This document shows positions 27,411 through 36,482 of a stretch of DNA of 64,000 nucleotides, one piece after another. The number at the start of each line of letters is the position of its first letter. Positions within the stretch are counted from its first letter, which is position 1. Below the pieces are notes generated by a model. It was not told where the DNA came from. It was given only the letters and a program-made list of their open reading frames with translations, and did not search any database. The translations under genes and the position numbers were made by a program. Origin of the DNA: Marinobacter salsuginis (GTDB lineage: Bacteria; Pseudomonadota; Gammaproteobacteria; Pseudomonadales; Oleiphilaceae); NCBI RefSeq assembly GCF_009617755.1, contig NZ_BGZH01000001.1:930001-994000 (forward strand). Reading direction: 5' to 3'.

Positions 27411-28376
27411 ATGTTCAAAAAACTCGCTACAGCCACCCTGGTTACCGGGGCGCTGCTGACCTCATCCGTTCAGGCCCAGCAATGGCACATGCCAACGCCC
27501 TATGGCGATGCCAACCTGCCTACCCAGATCGCCTACGGTTTTGCCGAGGACATCAAAAACGGCACCGATGGCGACATCACCATCACCGTTCATTCTGGTG
27601 CTTCCCTGGTAAAGCACCCGGAAATTCCACGTGCCGTGAGAACCGGCCAGGTGCAGTTGGGTGAAATCTTCATCGGCATCATGGGCAACACCCACCCGGT
27701 GTTCAAACACGATAACATTCCGTTCCTGGCAACCAGCTTCGAAGACGCCAAGAAACTCTGGGAGGCCGCCAAGCCGCAGATCGAAAAGCAGCTGGACAAG
27801 GAAGGTATGACTCTCCTGTATACCGTGCCCTGGCCGGCCCAGAGCCTGTACACCAAAAAGCCGATTAATACACTTGCAGACCTCGAAGGGCTGAAGATGC
27901 GGGCTTACAGCCCATCGACCTCGCGCCTTGCCGACCTGATGAACACCACCCCGACCACGGTTCAGGTTCCGGAGATTCCGCAAGCGTTCAGCACCGGCAT
28001 TATCGACGCCATGATCACCTCACCGTCAACCGGTGCCAACGGCCAGGCCTGGGATTACCTCTCCCATTACACCGACATCAAGGCGTGGATTCCCAAAAAC
28101 GTAGTCGTTGTTAACAAGCGCGCTTTCCGTCGCCTGAGCGATGAACAGCGCCAGGTAATCCTGGATGCAGCCGCCGCTGCCGAGGCGAAAGGCTGGGAAG
28201 GCGTTCGCAAGACCGCCGCTGAAGACACAGCCACGCTGGCTGAAAATGGCATCACCGTTTCCGAGCCTTCTGCTGAACTGATGGCCGAACTGGAGAAAAT
28301 CGGCGACATCATGGTGAAAGAATGGGAACAGGAAGCACCGGAGGAAGTCGGCGCTATTCTGTCCAACTACCGCTAA
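27411..28376 (+). CDS. dctP: TRAP transporter periplasmic receptor DctP
   Basis: A 321-residue DctP-family binding protein with signal peptide (ATLVTGALLTSSVQA, cleavage near residue 23). Family marks are GLKMRAYSPSTSRLADLM, which carries the conserved Arg that contacts the ligand carboxylate, and VPEIPQAFSTGIIDAMITSP. TRAP receptors capture carboxylates, amino acids and their lactams. Given the downstream 5-oxoprolinase genes, the ligand is probably 5-oxoproline or glutamate. A strong hairpin follows the stop and may help keep this message more abundant than the permease genes. Confidence 0.93.
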   Translation: MFKKLATATLVTGALLTSSVQAQQWHMPTPYGDANLPTQIAYGFAEDIKNGTDGDITITVHSGASLVKHPEIPRAVRTGQVQLGEIFIGIMGNTHPVFKHDNIPFLATSFEDAKKLWEAAKPQIEKQLDKEGMTLLYTVPWPAQSLYTKKPINTLADLEGLKMRAYSPSTSRLADLMNTTPTTVQVPEIPQAFSTGIIDAMITSPSTGANGQAWDYLSHYTDIKAWIPKNVVVVNKRAFRRLSDEQRQVILDAAAAAEAKGWEGVRKTAAEDTATLAENGITVSEPSAELMAELEKIGDIMVKEWEQEAPEEVGAILSNYR

Positions 28377-28393
28377 AAAGTTCACTCAACGGA

Positions 28394-28417
28394 AGCCTCC
28401 CGAGTGCTCGGGAGGCT
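28394..28417 (+). promoter_or_regulatory. Intra-operon stem-loop between dctP and dctQ
   Basis: AGCCTCCCGAG (28394-28404) and CTCGGGAGGCT (28407-28417) are perfect 11-bp arms with a very short centre, lying 18 bases after the dctP stop and 20 before dctQ. No T-run follows. Such hairpins commonly stabilise the receptor mRNA or partly stop transcription, giving excess receptor over permease. The loop in reality must open the innermost pairs. Confidence 0.65.
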
Positions 28418-28436
28418 GTTCCGGGAGGCATCCGTT

Positions 28437-28955
28437 ATGAACTCTCTTCGAAAGAAATTTTATCTGGCATCCGGCTACGCCGCTGGCTTCTGCATAGCTC
28501 TGATCATGGTCATTATTCTGGCCCAGATCGTCGGTCGGCTGTTCGGTTTTATCATCCCCTCAGCGGAAGACGTGTCCGGCTGGGCGCTCGCCGCATCCAC
28601 GTTTTTCGGTCTGGCCTACACCTTTCATAACGGCGGTCATATTCGGGTAACCCTGGTGATCCAGAAATGGTCCGGGCGGCCACGCTTCTTTCAAGAGCTG
28701 ATCGTGCTGATTTTCGGTTTCGGGCTCGCCTGCTACATGACCTTCTACTGCTGGCACATGGTCTGGGAATCCTACGTTTTTGAAGAGGTCTCCCACGGCT
28801 ATATCCCCATCCCCATCTGGATACCGCAGGTTCCGGTGGCACTCGGAATGACGGCACTCAACATTGCCGTCCTGGATGATCTGGTGGGTATCCTCCGCAA
28901 GCGAACGCCCTCTTACCAGCAGCATGAAGACGAACTCAATCTGGAGGAAGTGTAA
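28437..28955 (+). CDS. dctQ: TRAP transporter small permease DctQ
   Basis: A 172-residue four-helix membrane protein of the DctQ family. Helices start near AAGFCIALIMVIILAQIVG, WALAASTFFGLAYTF, LIVLIFGFGLACYMTFYCW and VALGMTALNIAVL. The GGHIRVTL segment between helices 2 and 3 is characteristic. The ATG at 28437 follows GGGAGG; an upstream in-frame start at 28404 would fall in the hairpin. The stop overlaps the dctM start (TAATG). Confidence 0.9.
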   Translation: MNSLRKKFYLASGYAAGFCIALIMVIILAQIVGRLFGFIIPSAEDVSGWALAASTFFGLAYTFHNGGHIRVTLVIQKWSGRPRFFQELIVLIFGFGLACYMTFYCWHMVWESYVFEEVSHGYIPIPIWIPQVPVALGMTALNIAVLDDLVGILRKRTPSYQQHEDELNLEEV

Positions 28956-30262
28956 TGGATATTGCGTTTCTCTCCATTGTCCTGGCGGTGTCGATGATTC
29001 TGATGCTCGCTGTCGGTGTCTGGGTGTCCCTGACACTCGTTGGCATCGGCGTTCTGGGCCTGTTGCTGTCTGGCAACGATCAGATCGGGCTGCTGTTCGC
29101 AACGTCGAGCTGGGGCGCCAGTACCAGTTGGTCCCTGACGGCTCTGCCCATGTTTATCTGGATGGGCGAAGTCCTGTTCCGTACCCGACTGTCCGAGGAT
29201 CTGTTCAAGGGGCTGGCCCCCTGGATGGGCGGGCTTCCGGGCAAACTTCTTCATGTGAACATTCTGAGTTGTGGCATCTTCGCGGCGGTTTCCGGTTCAT
29301 CCGCGGCCACTGCCGCAACCATAGGACGAATGACCCTGCCGGAACTGAAAGCACAGGGTTACAGTGACAAGATGGCGGTGGGCACCCTGGCCGGTTCCGG
29401 TACCCTTGGCCTGTTGATTCCACCGTCCATTATCCTGATCGTTTACGGTGTGGCCGCAGAGGTTTCCATTGGCCGCCTGTTTATCGCCGGCGCCCTGCCC
29501 GGCCTGATGCTGGTTGCCATGTTCATGGGTTACACCATGATCTGGGCCAAGCTCAACAAGGATCAACTGCCGACCACCAAGAAAGAAAACCTGGCGTTCT
29601 CGGTCAAGATCAAAGCGCTGAAGATGTTGCTGCCGATCGTTGGCCTGATCATTTTCGTGCTGGGTTCCATCTATACCGGCTTTGCTACCCCGACTGAGGC
29701 AGCCGCCCTGGGCGTTTTTGGCGCCCTTATCATCGCGGCCGCAACGGGCTCTCTGAGCGTTCAGAGTTTCCGCGACAGCCTGCTGGGCGCGGTGAAAAGC
29801 TCCTGCATGATCGGTCTGATTCTCGTCGGTGCACACTTCCTGACCCTGGCCATGGGCTTCCTGGGCATTCCACGGGAACTGGCCTCCTGGATCGGCAGCA
29901 TGTCCCTTTCACCGTTTGAACTTCTGATAGGCCTGACTGTGCTGTTCGTTCTTCTCGGCTGCTTCCTTGATGGGATCTCAGTCGTGGTCCTGACTGTCGC
30001 GGTGGTCATGCCGATGGTTCAGCAAGCCGGCATTGATTTGCTCTGGTTCGGGATCTTTATTGTACTGGTGGTAGAGATGGCACAGATCACGCCGCCAGTG
30101 GGCTTCAACCTGTTCGTCATCCAGGCCCTGACCGGCAAGGACATTCTCTATGTGGCCCGGGCAGCCCTGCCGTTCTTCCTGCTGATCATGGCCGCGCTGT
30201 TTTTGATCGGCTGGTTCCCGGAGATTGTCACTTACCTGCCCCAGACCATGAGCCAGGGATGA
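28955..30262 (+). CDS. dctM: TRAP transporter large permease DctM
   Basis: A 435-residue large TRAP permease with about 12 helices. Family marks include MFIWMGEVLFRTRLSEDLF, AVSGSSAATAATIGRM and the GTLGLLIPPSIILIVYGV stretch that forms part of the transport core; the C-terminal half repeats with VEMAQITPPVGFNLFVIQ. It carries the substrate released by DctP into the cytoplasm with sodium. Coupled to dctQ by a 1-base overlap. The next gene, pxpA, follows after 31 bases. Confidence 0.95.
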   Translation: MDIAFLSIVLAVSMILMLAVGVWVSLTLVGIGVLGLLLSGNDQIGLLFATSSWGASTSWSLTALPMFIWMGEVLFRTRLSEDLFKGLAPWMGGLPGKLLHVNILSCGIFAAVSGSSAATAATIGRMTLPELKAQGYSDKMAVGTLAGSGTLGLLIPPSIILIVYGVAAEVSIGRLFIAGALPGLMLVAMFMGYTMIWAKLNKDQLPTTKKENLAFSVKIKALKMLLPIVGLIIFVLGSIYTGFATPTEAAALGVFGALIIAAATGSLSVQSFRDSLLGAVKSSCMIGLILVGAHFLTLAMGFLGIPRELASWIGSMSLSPFELLIGLTVLFVLLGCFLDGISVVVLTVAVVMPMVQQAGIDLLWFGIFIVLVVEMAQITPPVGFNLFVIQALTGKDILYVARAALPFFLLIMAALFLIGWFPEIVTYLPQTMSQG

Positions 30263-30293
30263 CGCGGGCAACAACGTTTTTTGGAGGTACACA

Positions 30294-31028
30294 ATGAAAC
30301 TCAACTGCGATATGGGCGAGAGCTTTGGCACCTGGACCAAGGGTATGGATGCCGAAGTCATGCCCTACATTGACATGGCCAGTATTGCCTGCGGGTTTCA
30401 TGCATCCGACCCGCTGACCATGGACCACACGGTCAAGCTGGCGCTGGCCCAGAACGTGACCATTGGCGCCCACCCCGGCTACCCGGATCTGCTAGGGTTC
30501 GGTCGCCGGGACATGGATTGCCGGCCGGACGAGCTCAAGGCCATTCTGGTTTACCAGATGGCGGCGCTGAACGGGATCTGCCAGGTGCACGGCACCTCCA
30601 TCTCCTATGTGAAGCCCCATGGCGCGCTGTATAACCGGATGATGGTCGATAACACCACCCTGTCCGTGGTGATGTCGGCGGTTCGTTCCTATGCCCCACA
30701 ATGCCCCCTGGTGGTCATGGCGACGCCGGACTGGCAGCAGGTCAAGGACCGGGCAGACGAGTACGGTATCGAGGTCTGGTTCGAGGCTTTCTCTGATCGC
30801 GCCTACAGCGACGAGGGCCGACTGGTAAAACGGTCAGTGCGCGGTGCCGTTCACGAAACCACGGAAGCCATCGAGGCGCAGGTTACCCAGATTATCCAGG
30901 ACGGAACGGTCACCTCGATTTCGGGCAAACGCATTCCGATCAAAGCGGATACCATCTGCATTCACGGCGACAGCTACCATGCCGTCGACGCTGCACGGCA
31001 CATGCGACAGGTTGTGGAAGCGCTATGA
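30294..31028 (+). CDS. pxpA: 5-oxoprolinase subunit A (LamB/YcsF family)
   Basis: A 244-residue LamB/YcsF-family protein. It opens LNCDMGESFGTW, then MASIACGFHASDP and TIGAHPGYPDLLGFGRR, and later SYVKPHGALYNRM, all strongly conserved in PxpA. Together with PxpB and PxpC it forms the ATP-dependent 5-oxoprolinase that opens L-5-oxoproline to L-glutamate in the cytoplasm. GGAGG lies 8 bases before the ATG. Its stop overlaps the pxpB start (ATGA). Confidence 0.95.
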   Translation: MKLNCDMGESFGTWTKGMDAEVMPYIDMASIACGFHASDPLTMDHTVKLALAQNVTIGAHPGYPDLLGFGRRDMDCRPDELKAILVYQMAALNGICQVHGTSISYVKPHGALYNRMMVDNTTLSVVMSAVRSYAPQCPLVVMATPDWQQVKDRADEYGIEVWFEAFSDRAYSDEGRLVKRSVRGAVHETTEAIEAQVTQIIQDGTVTSISGKRIPIKADTICIHGDSYHAVDAARHMRQVVEAL

Positions 31029-31717
31029 GGATCGAGTCGGTCAACGAAAACACCTGCATGGTTTATTTTGGCGACCAGATTGGTGCGGAGTCTGCCGGCC
31101 TGGTGAAACAGGCCACCGACCGGCTCCGGCGCGATATGTCCGACCTGATCGTCGACCTGGTGCCGTCTTACACGTCGATCCTGCTGACCTGGGATCTGGA
31201 GCAGGCAGACCGGTTTGCCATGGCCCGCAGGGTGCGCTCAGCGATCGACTCCGACGACCATGGCTCCACCGGGGAGGGTGCTGCCCGTATTGTCGAGCTT
31301 CCCGTCTACTATGATCCGGAAGTGGGTCTGGATCTGGAGGATGTCTGCGAGCATGCCGGCCTGTCACGAGACGAAGTCGTTCGCATTCACAGTGAACAGC
31401 TCTACCAGGTTTACGCCATCGGCTTCGCTCCGGGCTTTGCCTATCTGGGAAGCACCGACGAACGGATTGCCATTCCCCGGAAATCCACGCCCCGGTTGAA
31501 AGTCCCTACCGGCAGCGTTGGCATCGCGGGCACCCAAACCGCGATTTATCCGAGCTGCACGCCCGGTGGCTGGCAGATCATTGGCCGCACACCGCAGAAG
31601 ATGGTTGATTGGGACAGCGACTCCCTGGCGCTGGTACAGGTCGGCGATCAGGTGCGCTTTCGCGCCATCAGCCGGGACGAATTTCTCGAGCTGGGAGGGA
31701 AGGTCGATGAGCTTTGA
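31025..31717 (+). CDS. pxpB: 5-oxoprolinase subunit B (KipI family)
   Basis: A 230-residue KipI/PxpB protein with a cyclophilin-like fold; conserved blocks are YAIGFAPGFAYLG, IPRKSTPRLKVPTGSVGIAG and QTAIYPSCTPGGWQIIGRT. In Bacillus the same family inhibits the sporulation kinase KinA, but its general role is as a 5-oxoprolinase subunit. It overlaps pxpA by 4 bases and pxpC by 11 bases, so all three subunits should be made together. Confidence 0.95.
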   Translation: MRIESVNENTCMVYFGDQIGAESAGLVKQATDRLRRDMSDLIVDLVPSYTSILLTWDLEQADRFAMARRVRSAIDSDDHGSTGEGAARIVELPVYYDPEVGLDLEDVCEHAGLSRDEVVRIHSEQLYQVYAIGFAPGFAYLGSTDERIAIPRKSTPRLKVPTGSVGIAGTQTAIYPSCTPGGWQIIGRTPQKMVDWDSDSLALVQVGDQVRFRAISRDEFLELGGKVDEL

Positions 31718-32651
31718 CGTCCTCGAACCCGGAATGCTGGCCCTCGTTCAGGACGCTGGCCGCTACGGCTACCAGCATATGGGCGTGACCACCGGTGGCC
31801 CCATGGACGAGTACGCGTTTTTCTGGGCAAACCGCCTGCTGAACAACGATCTCAATGCCCCCCAGATCGAAATCACTTTTGGCCGGTTCAGCCTGAAGGC
31901 AAACCATGATGCCTGCATTGCCATTACCGGCGGCGACCTGGGCGCCAGGATCAATGATCGGGCCATTGCACCCTGGCGCACCCATCACATCAGTAAAGGC
32001 GATCGGTTGGATTTTAGCGCGCCGGTTAGCGGCCTGCGGGCCTACCTGGCGGTCAGTGGTGGGTTCAGGCCCGCGATGAAGCTGGGCAGTTGCGCCACCG
32101 TGGCCCGGGAAGGCCTGGGAGGTCTCAATGGCAAAGGCGCGAAACTGGCCAAGGGCGATAAGCTGGAGTTCGACCAAAATGCCCCCTTTGTTGAGGCGTT
32201 TCTTCCCGAGCCGGAAATTCCCGATTATCACCAGCACCTGCGCCTGGGTCTGATTCCCGGCTATCAGTATCGGAGCTTTCCCGCCGTTCAACGGATGAAA
32301 TTTTTCTCGTGTGAATACGAAATCAGCCAGAACATCGACCGCATGGGCTATCGTCTGAAAGGCGATGCCATCCATTCGGATCTGGACGGGATTGTGTCTG
32401 AGGGAATAGCCTATGGCGCCATCCAGGTGCCGAAAGATGGCCAGCCAATTGTTCTGATGAAAGATCGGCAAACCATCGGCGGCTATCCGAAAATCGGCTG
32501 CCTGAGCGCACTGGATGCGGGGCTTCTGTCCCAGAGGGGCCCGGGATCATCGGTCAGCTTTTACCTCTCGGACGTTGCCGAGGCCGAAGGCCGCCGAATG
32601 CTGTTTAACCAGCGGCTCAAAACAGGCGCGCCCGGCGTCAGCACTACCTGA
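31707..32651 (+). CDS. pxpC: 5-oxoprolinase subunit C (KipA family, biotin-dependent carboxyltransferase-like)
   Basis: A 314-residue PxpC/KipA protein. It begins MSFDVLEPGMLALVQDAGR and continues with GVTTGGPMDEYAFFWANRLL, AITGGDLGARIND and AYLAVSGGF. The last block VLMKDRQTIGGYPKIG is typical of the family. It is the third subunit of 5-oxoprolinase. The start at 31707 falls inside the end of pxpB. A 14-bp hairpin spans its stop codon and faces the convergent putA. Confidence 0.94.
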   Translation: MSFDVLEPGMLALVQDAGRYGYQHMGVTTGGPMDEYAFFWANRLLNNDLNAPQIEITFGRFSLKANHDACIAITGGDLGARINDRAIAPWRTHHISKGDRLDFSAPVSGLRAYLAVSGGFRPAMKLGSCATVAREGLGGLNGKGAKLAKGDKLEFDQNAPFVEAFLPEPEIPDYHQHLRLGLIPGYQYRSFPAVQRMKFFSCEYEISQNIDRMGYRLKGDAIHSDLDGIVSEGIAYGAIQVPKDGQPIVLMKDRQTIGGYPKIGCLSALDAGLLSQRGPGSSVSFYLSDVAEAEGRRMLFNQRLKTGAPGVSTT

Positions 32652-32661
32652 CGCCGGGCGC
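32628..32661. terminator. 14-bp perfect hairpin spanning the pxpC stop codon
   Basis: GCGCCCGGCGTCAG (32628-32641) pairs perfectly with CTGACGCCGGGCGC (32648-32661) around a 6-base loop CACTAC. The pxpC stop codon lies in the right arm (32649-32651). No T-run follows on either strand, so it is not a textbook terminator; being between convergent genes it may stop transcription through Rho or protect both 3' ends. Confidence 0.6.
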
Positions 32662-32683
32662 GATTGGCACCGATTGTCGCCGC

Positions 32684-35600
32684 TTATTCGGAGGCGGCAA
32701 TCAGGCTGGCGTTACCGCCCGCTGCGGTTGTGTCGACACACAGGTGGCGTTCGATCACGAAACGCTGATCCAGGGTGTGCTCTGTGATCAGCGGCAGCAA
32801 GGCGCCATCGCGCTTAGCCAGTGCCTCACGATAGGCTTTCAGCAGGGCCTGATCGCCGCAGCTGACCACAGCCTCGAAGCCATCGACGGATGCCAGTGCG
32901 TCCGGCTCCAACAGCCCCTCGGCGCCCACAATCGGCAGCCCGGCCTTGTTCGCCTGATCGACCAGATCCTGAGTGCCCGGTGCGATCACCACCACCTTGT
33001 TGCCCTGTGACAACGCGGTGCCGGCTTGCTCCAGCGCGGTTTCCTTGTCCGGTCCCAGACACAGCACGACACCACGCGCATGGTTGGACAGCCGGTTGGT
33101 CTCACCCGTTGGCCCGGGCAGGGCCTCAACATGAGCGTCCAGCGGCTCTGGAACATTGCCGAAGATGGGCCGGATAGCGTCCATACGAGCTTCCGGCCTG
33201 GACGCCTTCAGTTTGTCGAGCTGGCCAATCAGTTTCTGCAACTGCTTGGCATCCACCTTCTTCGCGCTGGAATCCGCTTCGCGCTCAACCGTTTTACCTT
33301 TCAGGAAACGGCGGACGTACTGCGGTCCACCGGCCTTGGGACCCGTACCTGAAAGACCCTCACCGCCGAATGGCTGGGAGCCTACGATGGCACCGATCTG
33401 GTTGCGGTTTACGTAGGTGTTGCCCACCTTGATCCGGCTCGTAATACGCTCTACGCGGCGATCAACACGGCTGTGAATGCCAAACGTCAGGCCGTAGCCC
33501 TTCGCGTTGATGTCATCCACCACCTTATCGATGTTTTTCGCCTCGAACGTGGCCACGTGCAATACCGGCCCGAAGATCTCTTCTTCCAGCTCTTCAATCC
33601 CGCTTACGCTGAGAACCGCCGGCGAAACAAACAGGCCTTTCTCGGGTACCTTCATCTTTTTCAACAGCTTGCCGTTGCGCTCGAACTTCTCGCAATGGTC
33701 GACGATCTTCTTGCGGGCGTTCTCGTCGATCACCGGACCCACGTCCGTGGACAGCAACCAGGGATCGCCGATGCCAAGCTCTTCCATGGCACCGTAGAGC
33801 ATTTCCAGAAGACCATCGGCAATGTCTTTCTGCACGTAGAGCATGCGCAGGGCCGAACACCGCTGACCGGCACTCTGGAACGAAGACGCCAGCACGTCAC
33901 GGACAACCTGCTCAGGTAATGCCGTGGAATCCACGATCATCGCATTCAGGCCGCCAGTCTCTGCCACCAGAGGCGCGTCAGGCGCCATATTCTCGGTCAT
34001 CACTTTGTTGATGCGCTGGGCGGTAGCCGTAGAACCGGTGAAGCACACGCCGCTCACCCGCGAATCGGAGGTCAGGGCCGCACCTACGGTTGCGCCAGTA
34101 CCCGGCACCAGCTGGATAGCATCCTTTGGAATACCCGCCTGATGCATCAGCTCCACCGCGCGAATGGCCAGCAAGGAAGTCTGCTCAGCCGGCTTCGCCA
34201 CCACGGTGTTACCCGCCGCGAGGTTGGCCAGGATCTGGCCGGTGAAGATCGCCAGCGGGAAGTTCCAGGGCGAGATACAACACATCACGCCGCGGGCATC
34301 GCCGCTGTCTTTATAGCGAATAGCTTCGTTAGCGTAGTACTGGGAGAAATCGACCGCCTCACGGATCTCAGCAACCGCATCCAGCAGGGATTTGCCCGCT
34401 TCACGGGTAGTGAGGGCAAACAGCTCGGCGTAATTCTCTTCGTAAAGGTCGCCCACCTTACGCACGCAGGCCGCTCGCTCTTCAGCCGATTTGGCGGACC
34501 AGCTCTCGAACGCAGCAGCCGCTGAGGTAATCGCGGTATCCACATCGGCATCGGAAGCCTGGGTGACGTGGCCCACCAGATCGTCCGGATCGGCCGGGTT
34601 GCGCACCACCTGCACCTCGGTGCCGGCTACTTCACCGGCGATTACCGGTCCGCCCTTCCAGCGATAGTCCTTGTAGGCACCACGGCCCTTCTCGATCTCG
34701 TTGACCGTAACCGGATCGGTGATGTCCCAGCCCTTGGAGTTACGACGCTGATCGCCAAACAACTTGAACGGATGCACGATCGCCTTGCTGGAAATGTTGT
34801 TGCCCATTTCCTCAACGCTGACGATCGGATCCTTGGCAATCTCTTCCGGAGTGATGCGCTTGTCGACAATCTGGTTGACGAAGGAACTGTTGGCACCATT
34901 TTCCAGCAGACGGCGCACCAGGTACGCCAGCAGATCCTTGTGGGGACCAACCGGCGCGTAAATCCGACAGGGCACACCACTGACCCTCAGAACCTCGTTG
35001 TGCAGGGACTCACCCATACCGTGGAGGCGCTGGAACTCGTAGTTGTCGACTCCCTTGATCTTGGCCATTTCCAGAATGGCCGATACCGAGTGGGCGTTGT
35101 GGGTCGCGAACTGCGGGTAGATGCGGTTCGTCATATTCAGCAGTTTGGTGGCGCAGGACAGGTACGAAACGTCACTGCAGGCCTTGCGGGTAAACACCGG
35201 GAAGCCGTTGAGGCCCATGACCTGGGCGCGCTTGATCTCGGCATCCCAGTAGGCACCTTTCACCAGGCGCACCATGAACTTGCGATCGTACTTTTCGGCC
35301 AGCCCATACAGCCAGTCAAGCACGAACGATGAGCGCTTGCCGTAAGCCTGGACAACCACACCAAAGCCATCCCAGCCGGCAAGCTCCGGATCGGCGACCA
35401 GTTCCTCGATGACATCCAGTGACAGATCCAGCCGGTCCTGCTCCTCGGCATCGATGTTGAAGCCCATGTTCGCGGCCGCGGCCTTCTTCACGAGGGTGCG
35501 TGCCCGCGGGAGCAATTCGTTCATGACGCGCTCTTTATTCCCGTACTCATAGCGGGCGAGCAGCGCAGAGAGCTTGACCGAGATACCCGGATTCTTGCGG

Positions 35601-36313
35601 ACATCGCCTTTGCTTGCCTTGGCAATGCTGTCGATGGCTGTGGAATACGCGTCGTAATAGCGCTTGGCATCATCATCGGTGCGGGCAGCTTCGCCCAGCA
35701 TGTCGTAGGAGTAGGTGTAACCCTTCTCCATGTATTCCTTCGCCTCATCCTGAGCTTCATCGATATCGCGACCCAGAACGAACTGGCGGCCCATTTCCTT
35801 CATCGCCTGATTGGCCACAGTACGGATGACGGGCTCACCGAAGCGCTTTAGCAGTTTGCGCAGGGTTTCACCAACGGTGTTGCGCTCGGAATCTTTCAAG
35901 AGGTTGCTGGTCATCAACAAGGCAACGGTGGCGGTGTTGATCAGCCCAGAGGACGCCTTGCCCACGTGGGTGCCCCAGGCACCGGAGGTGATCTTGTCTT
36001 CGATCAGTTCGTGGATGGTGGTGTTGTCAGGCACGCGCAGCAGCGCCTCGGCCAGACACATCAGGGCAACGCCTTCCTTGGTGGTCAGGCCGTACTCTGC
36101 CAGAAACTTTTCCATGATCGTGGACTTGGCATTCTTGCGAACGCTGCGTACCAGTTCAGCGGCACGGGCGGAAATAGCATCGCGCTCGGCCTGGGACAAC
36201 TGGGCACCTGCAATCATCTCGTGGATAACCTTGTGCTCGTCAGCGAGATAATAATCACGAATCGCCTGCCGGCTATCGACAAGCTCGGGCGTCTGTGATT
36301 GCTGCGGTCTCAT
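32684..36313 (-). CDS. putA: Bifunctional proline dehydrogenase/glutamate-semialdehyde dehydrogenase PutA
   Basis: A 1209-residue trifold enzyme oxidising proline to glutamate in two steps: FAD-dependent proline dehydrogenase (about residues 60-480, with RLVKGAYWDAEIKRAQ and RLHGMGE) then NAD-dependent aldehyde dehydrogenase (about 540-1000; nucleophile Cys in SAGQRCSALRML). A conserved C-terminal domain follows (LDKLKASRPEARMDAIRPIF onward). The N-terminus starts directly with the arm region, with no ribbon-helix-helix DNA-binding domain, so it is of the longer type without autorepressor function (type B). Transcriptional control must come from another factor. It is convergent with pxpC and downstream of the glutamate dehydrogenase. 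Confidence 0.97.
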   Translation of the reverse strand: MRPQQSQTPELVDSRQAIRDYYLADEHKVIHEMIAGAQLSQAERDAISARAAELVRSVRKNAKSTIMEKFLAEYGLTTKEGVALMCLAEALLRVPDNTTIHELIEDKITSGAWGTHVGKASSGLINTATVALLMTSNLLKDSERNTVGETLRKLLKRFGEPVIRTVANQAMKEMGRQFVLGRDIDEAQDEAKEYMEKGYTYSYDMLGEAARTDDDAKRYYDAYSTAIDSIAKASKGDVRKNPGISVKLSALLARYEYGNKERVMNELLPRARTLVKKAAAANMGFNIDAEEQDRLDLSLDVIEELVADPELAGWDGFGVVVQAYGKRSSFVLDWLYGLAEKYDRKFMVRLVKGAYWDAEIKRAQVMGLNGFPVFTRKACSDVSYLSCATKLLNMTNRIYPQFATHNAHSVSAILEMAKIKGVDNYEFQRLHGMGESLHNEVLRVSGVPCRIYAPVGPHKDLLAYLVRRLLENGANSSFVNQIVDKRITPEEIAKDPIVSVEEMGNNISSKAIVHPFKLFGDQRRNSKGWDITDPVTVNEIEKGRGAYKDYRWKGGPVIAGEVAGTEVQVVRNPADPDDLVGHVTQASDADVDTAITSAAAAFESWSAKSAEERAACVRKVGDLYEENYAELFALTTREAGKSLLDAVAEIREAVDFSQYYANEAIRYKDSGDARGVMCCISPWNFPLAIFTGQILANLAAGNTVVAKPAEQTSLLAIRAVELMHQAGIPKDAIQLVPGTGATVGAALTSDSRVSGVCFTGSTATAQRINKVMTENMAPDAPLVAETGGLNAMIVDSTALPEQVVRDVLASSFQSAGQRCSALRMLYVQKDIADGLLEMLYGAMEELGIGDPWLLSTDVGPVIDENARKKIVDHCEKFERNGKLLKKMKVPEKGLFVSPAVLSVSGIEELEEEIFGPVLHVATFEAKNIDKVVDDINAKGYGLTFGIHSRVDRRVERITSRIKVGNTYVNRNQIGAIVGSQPFGGEGLSGTGPKAGGPQYVRRFLKGKTVEREADSSAKKVDAKQLQKLIGQLDKLKASRPEARMDAIRPIFGNVPEPLDAHVEALPGPTGETNRLSNHARGVVLCLGPDKETALEQAGTALSQGNKVVVIAPGTQDLVDQANKAGLPIVGAEGLLEPDALASVDGFEAVVSCGDQALLKAYREALAKRDGALLPLITEHTLDQRFVIERHLCVDTTAAGGNASLIAASE

Positions 36314-36424
36314 AGTTGTACCCTCTTAGTTGTTTGTCTCTCCCGCATTCTACCGAGATCAACAAAGACAATTTCTCTATAAAATTCGGACAAGCACCCC
36401 ATTACGGCTTTTTTAGATAATAAA

Positions 36425-36453
36425 AATTTAATAATTTTCTTCCAAAACCTCAA
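36425..36453 (-). promoter_or_regulatory. Candidate putA promoter
   Basis: On the minus strand TTGAGG (36453-36448) and TAAATT (36430-36425) are separated by 17 bases, in an AT-rich gap between gdhB and putA, about 110 bases before the putA start. The -35/-10 match is moderate. The same gap could hold Lrp-type sites, which favour AT-rich DNA. Confidence 0.35.
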
Positions 36454-36482
36454 AATTAGGGCATTTTGCCTCTCTTGGCTCC

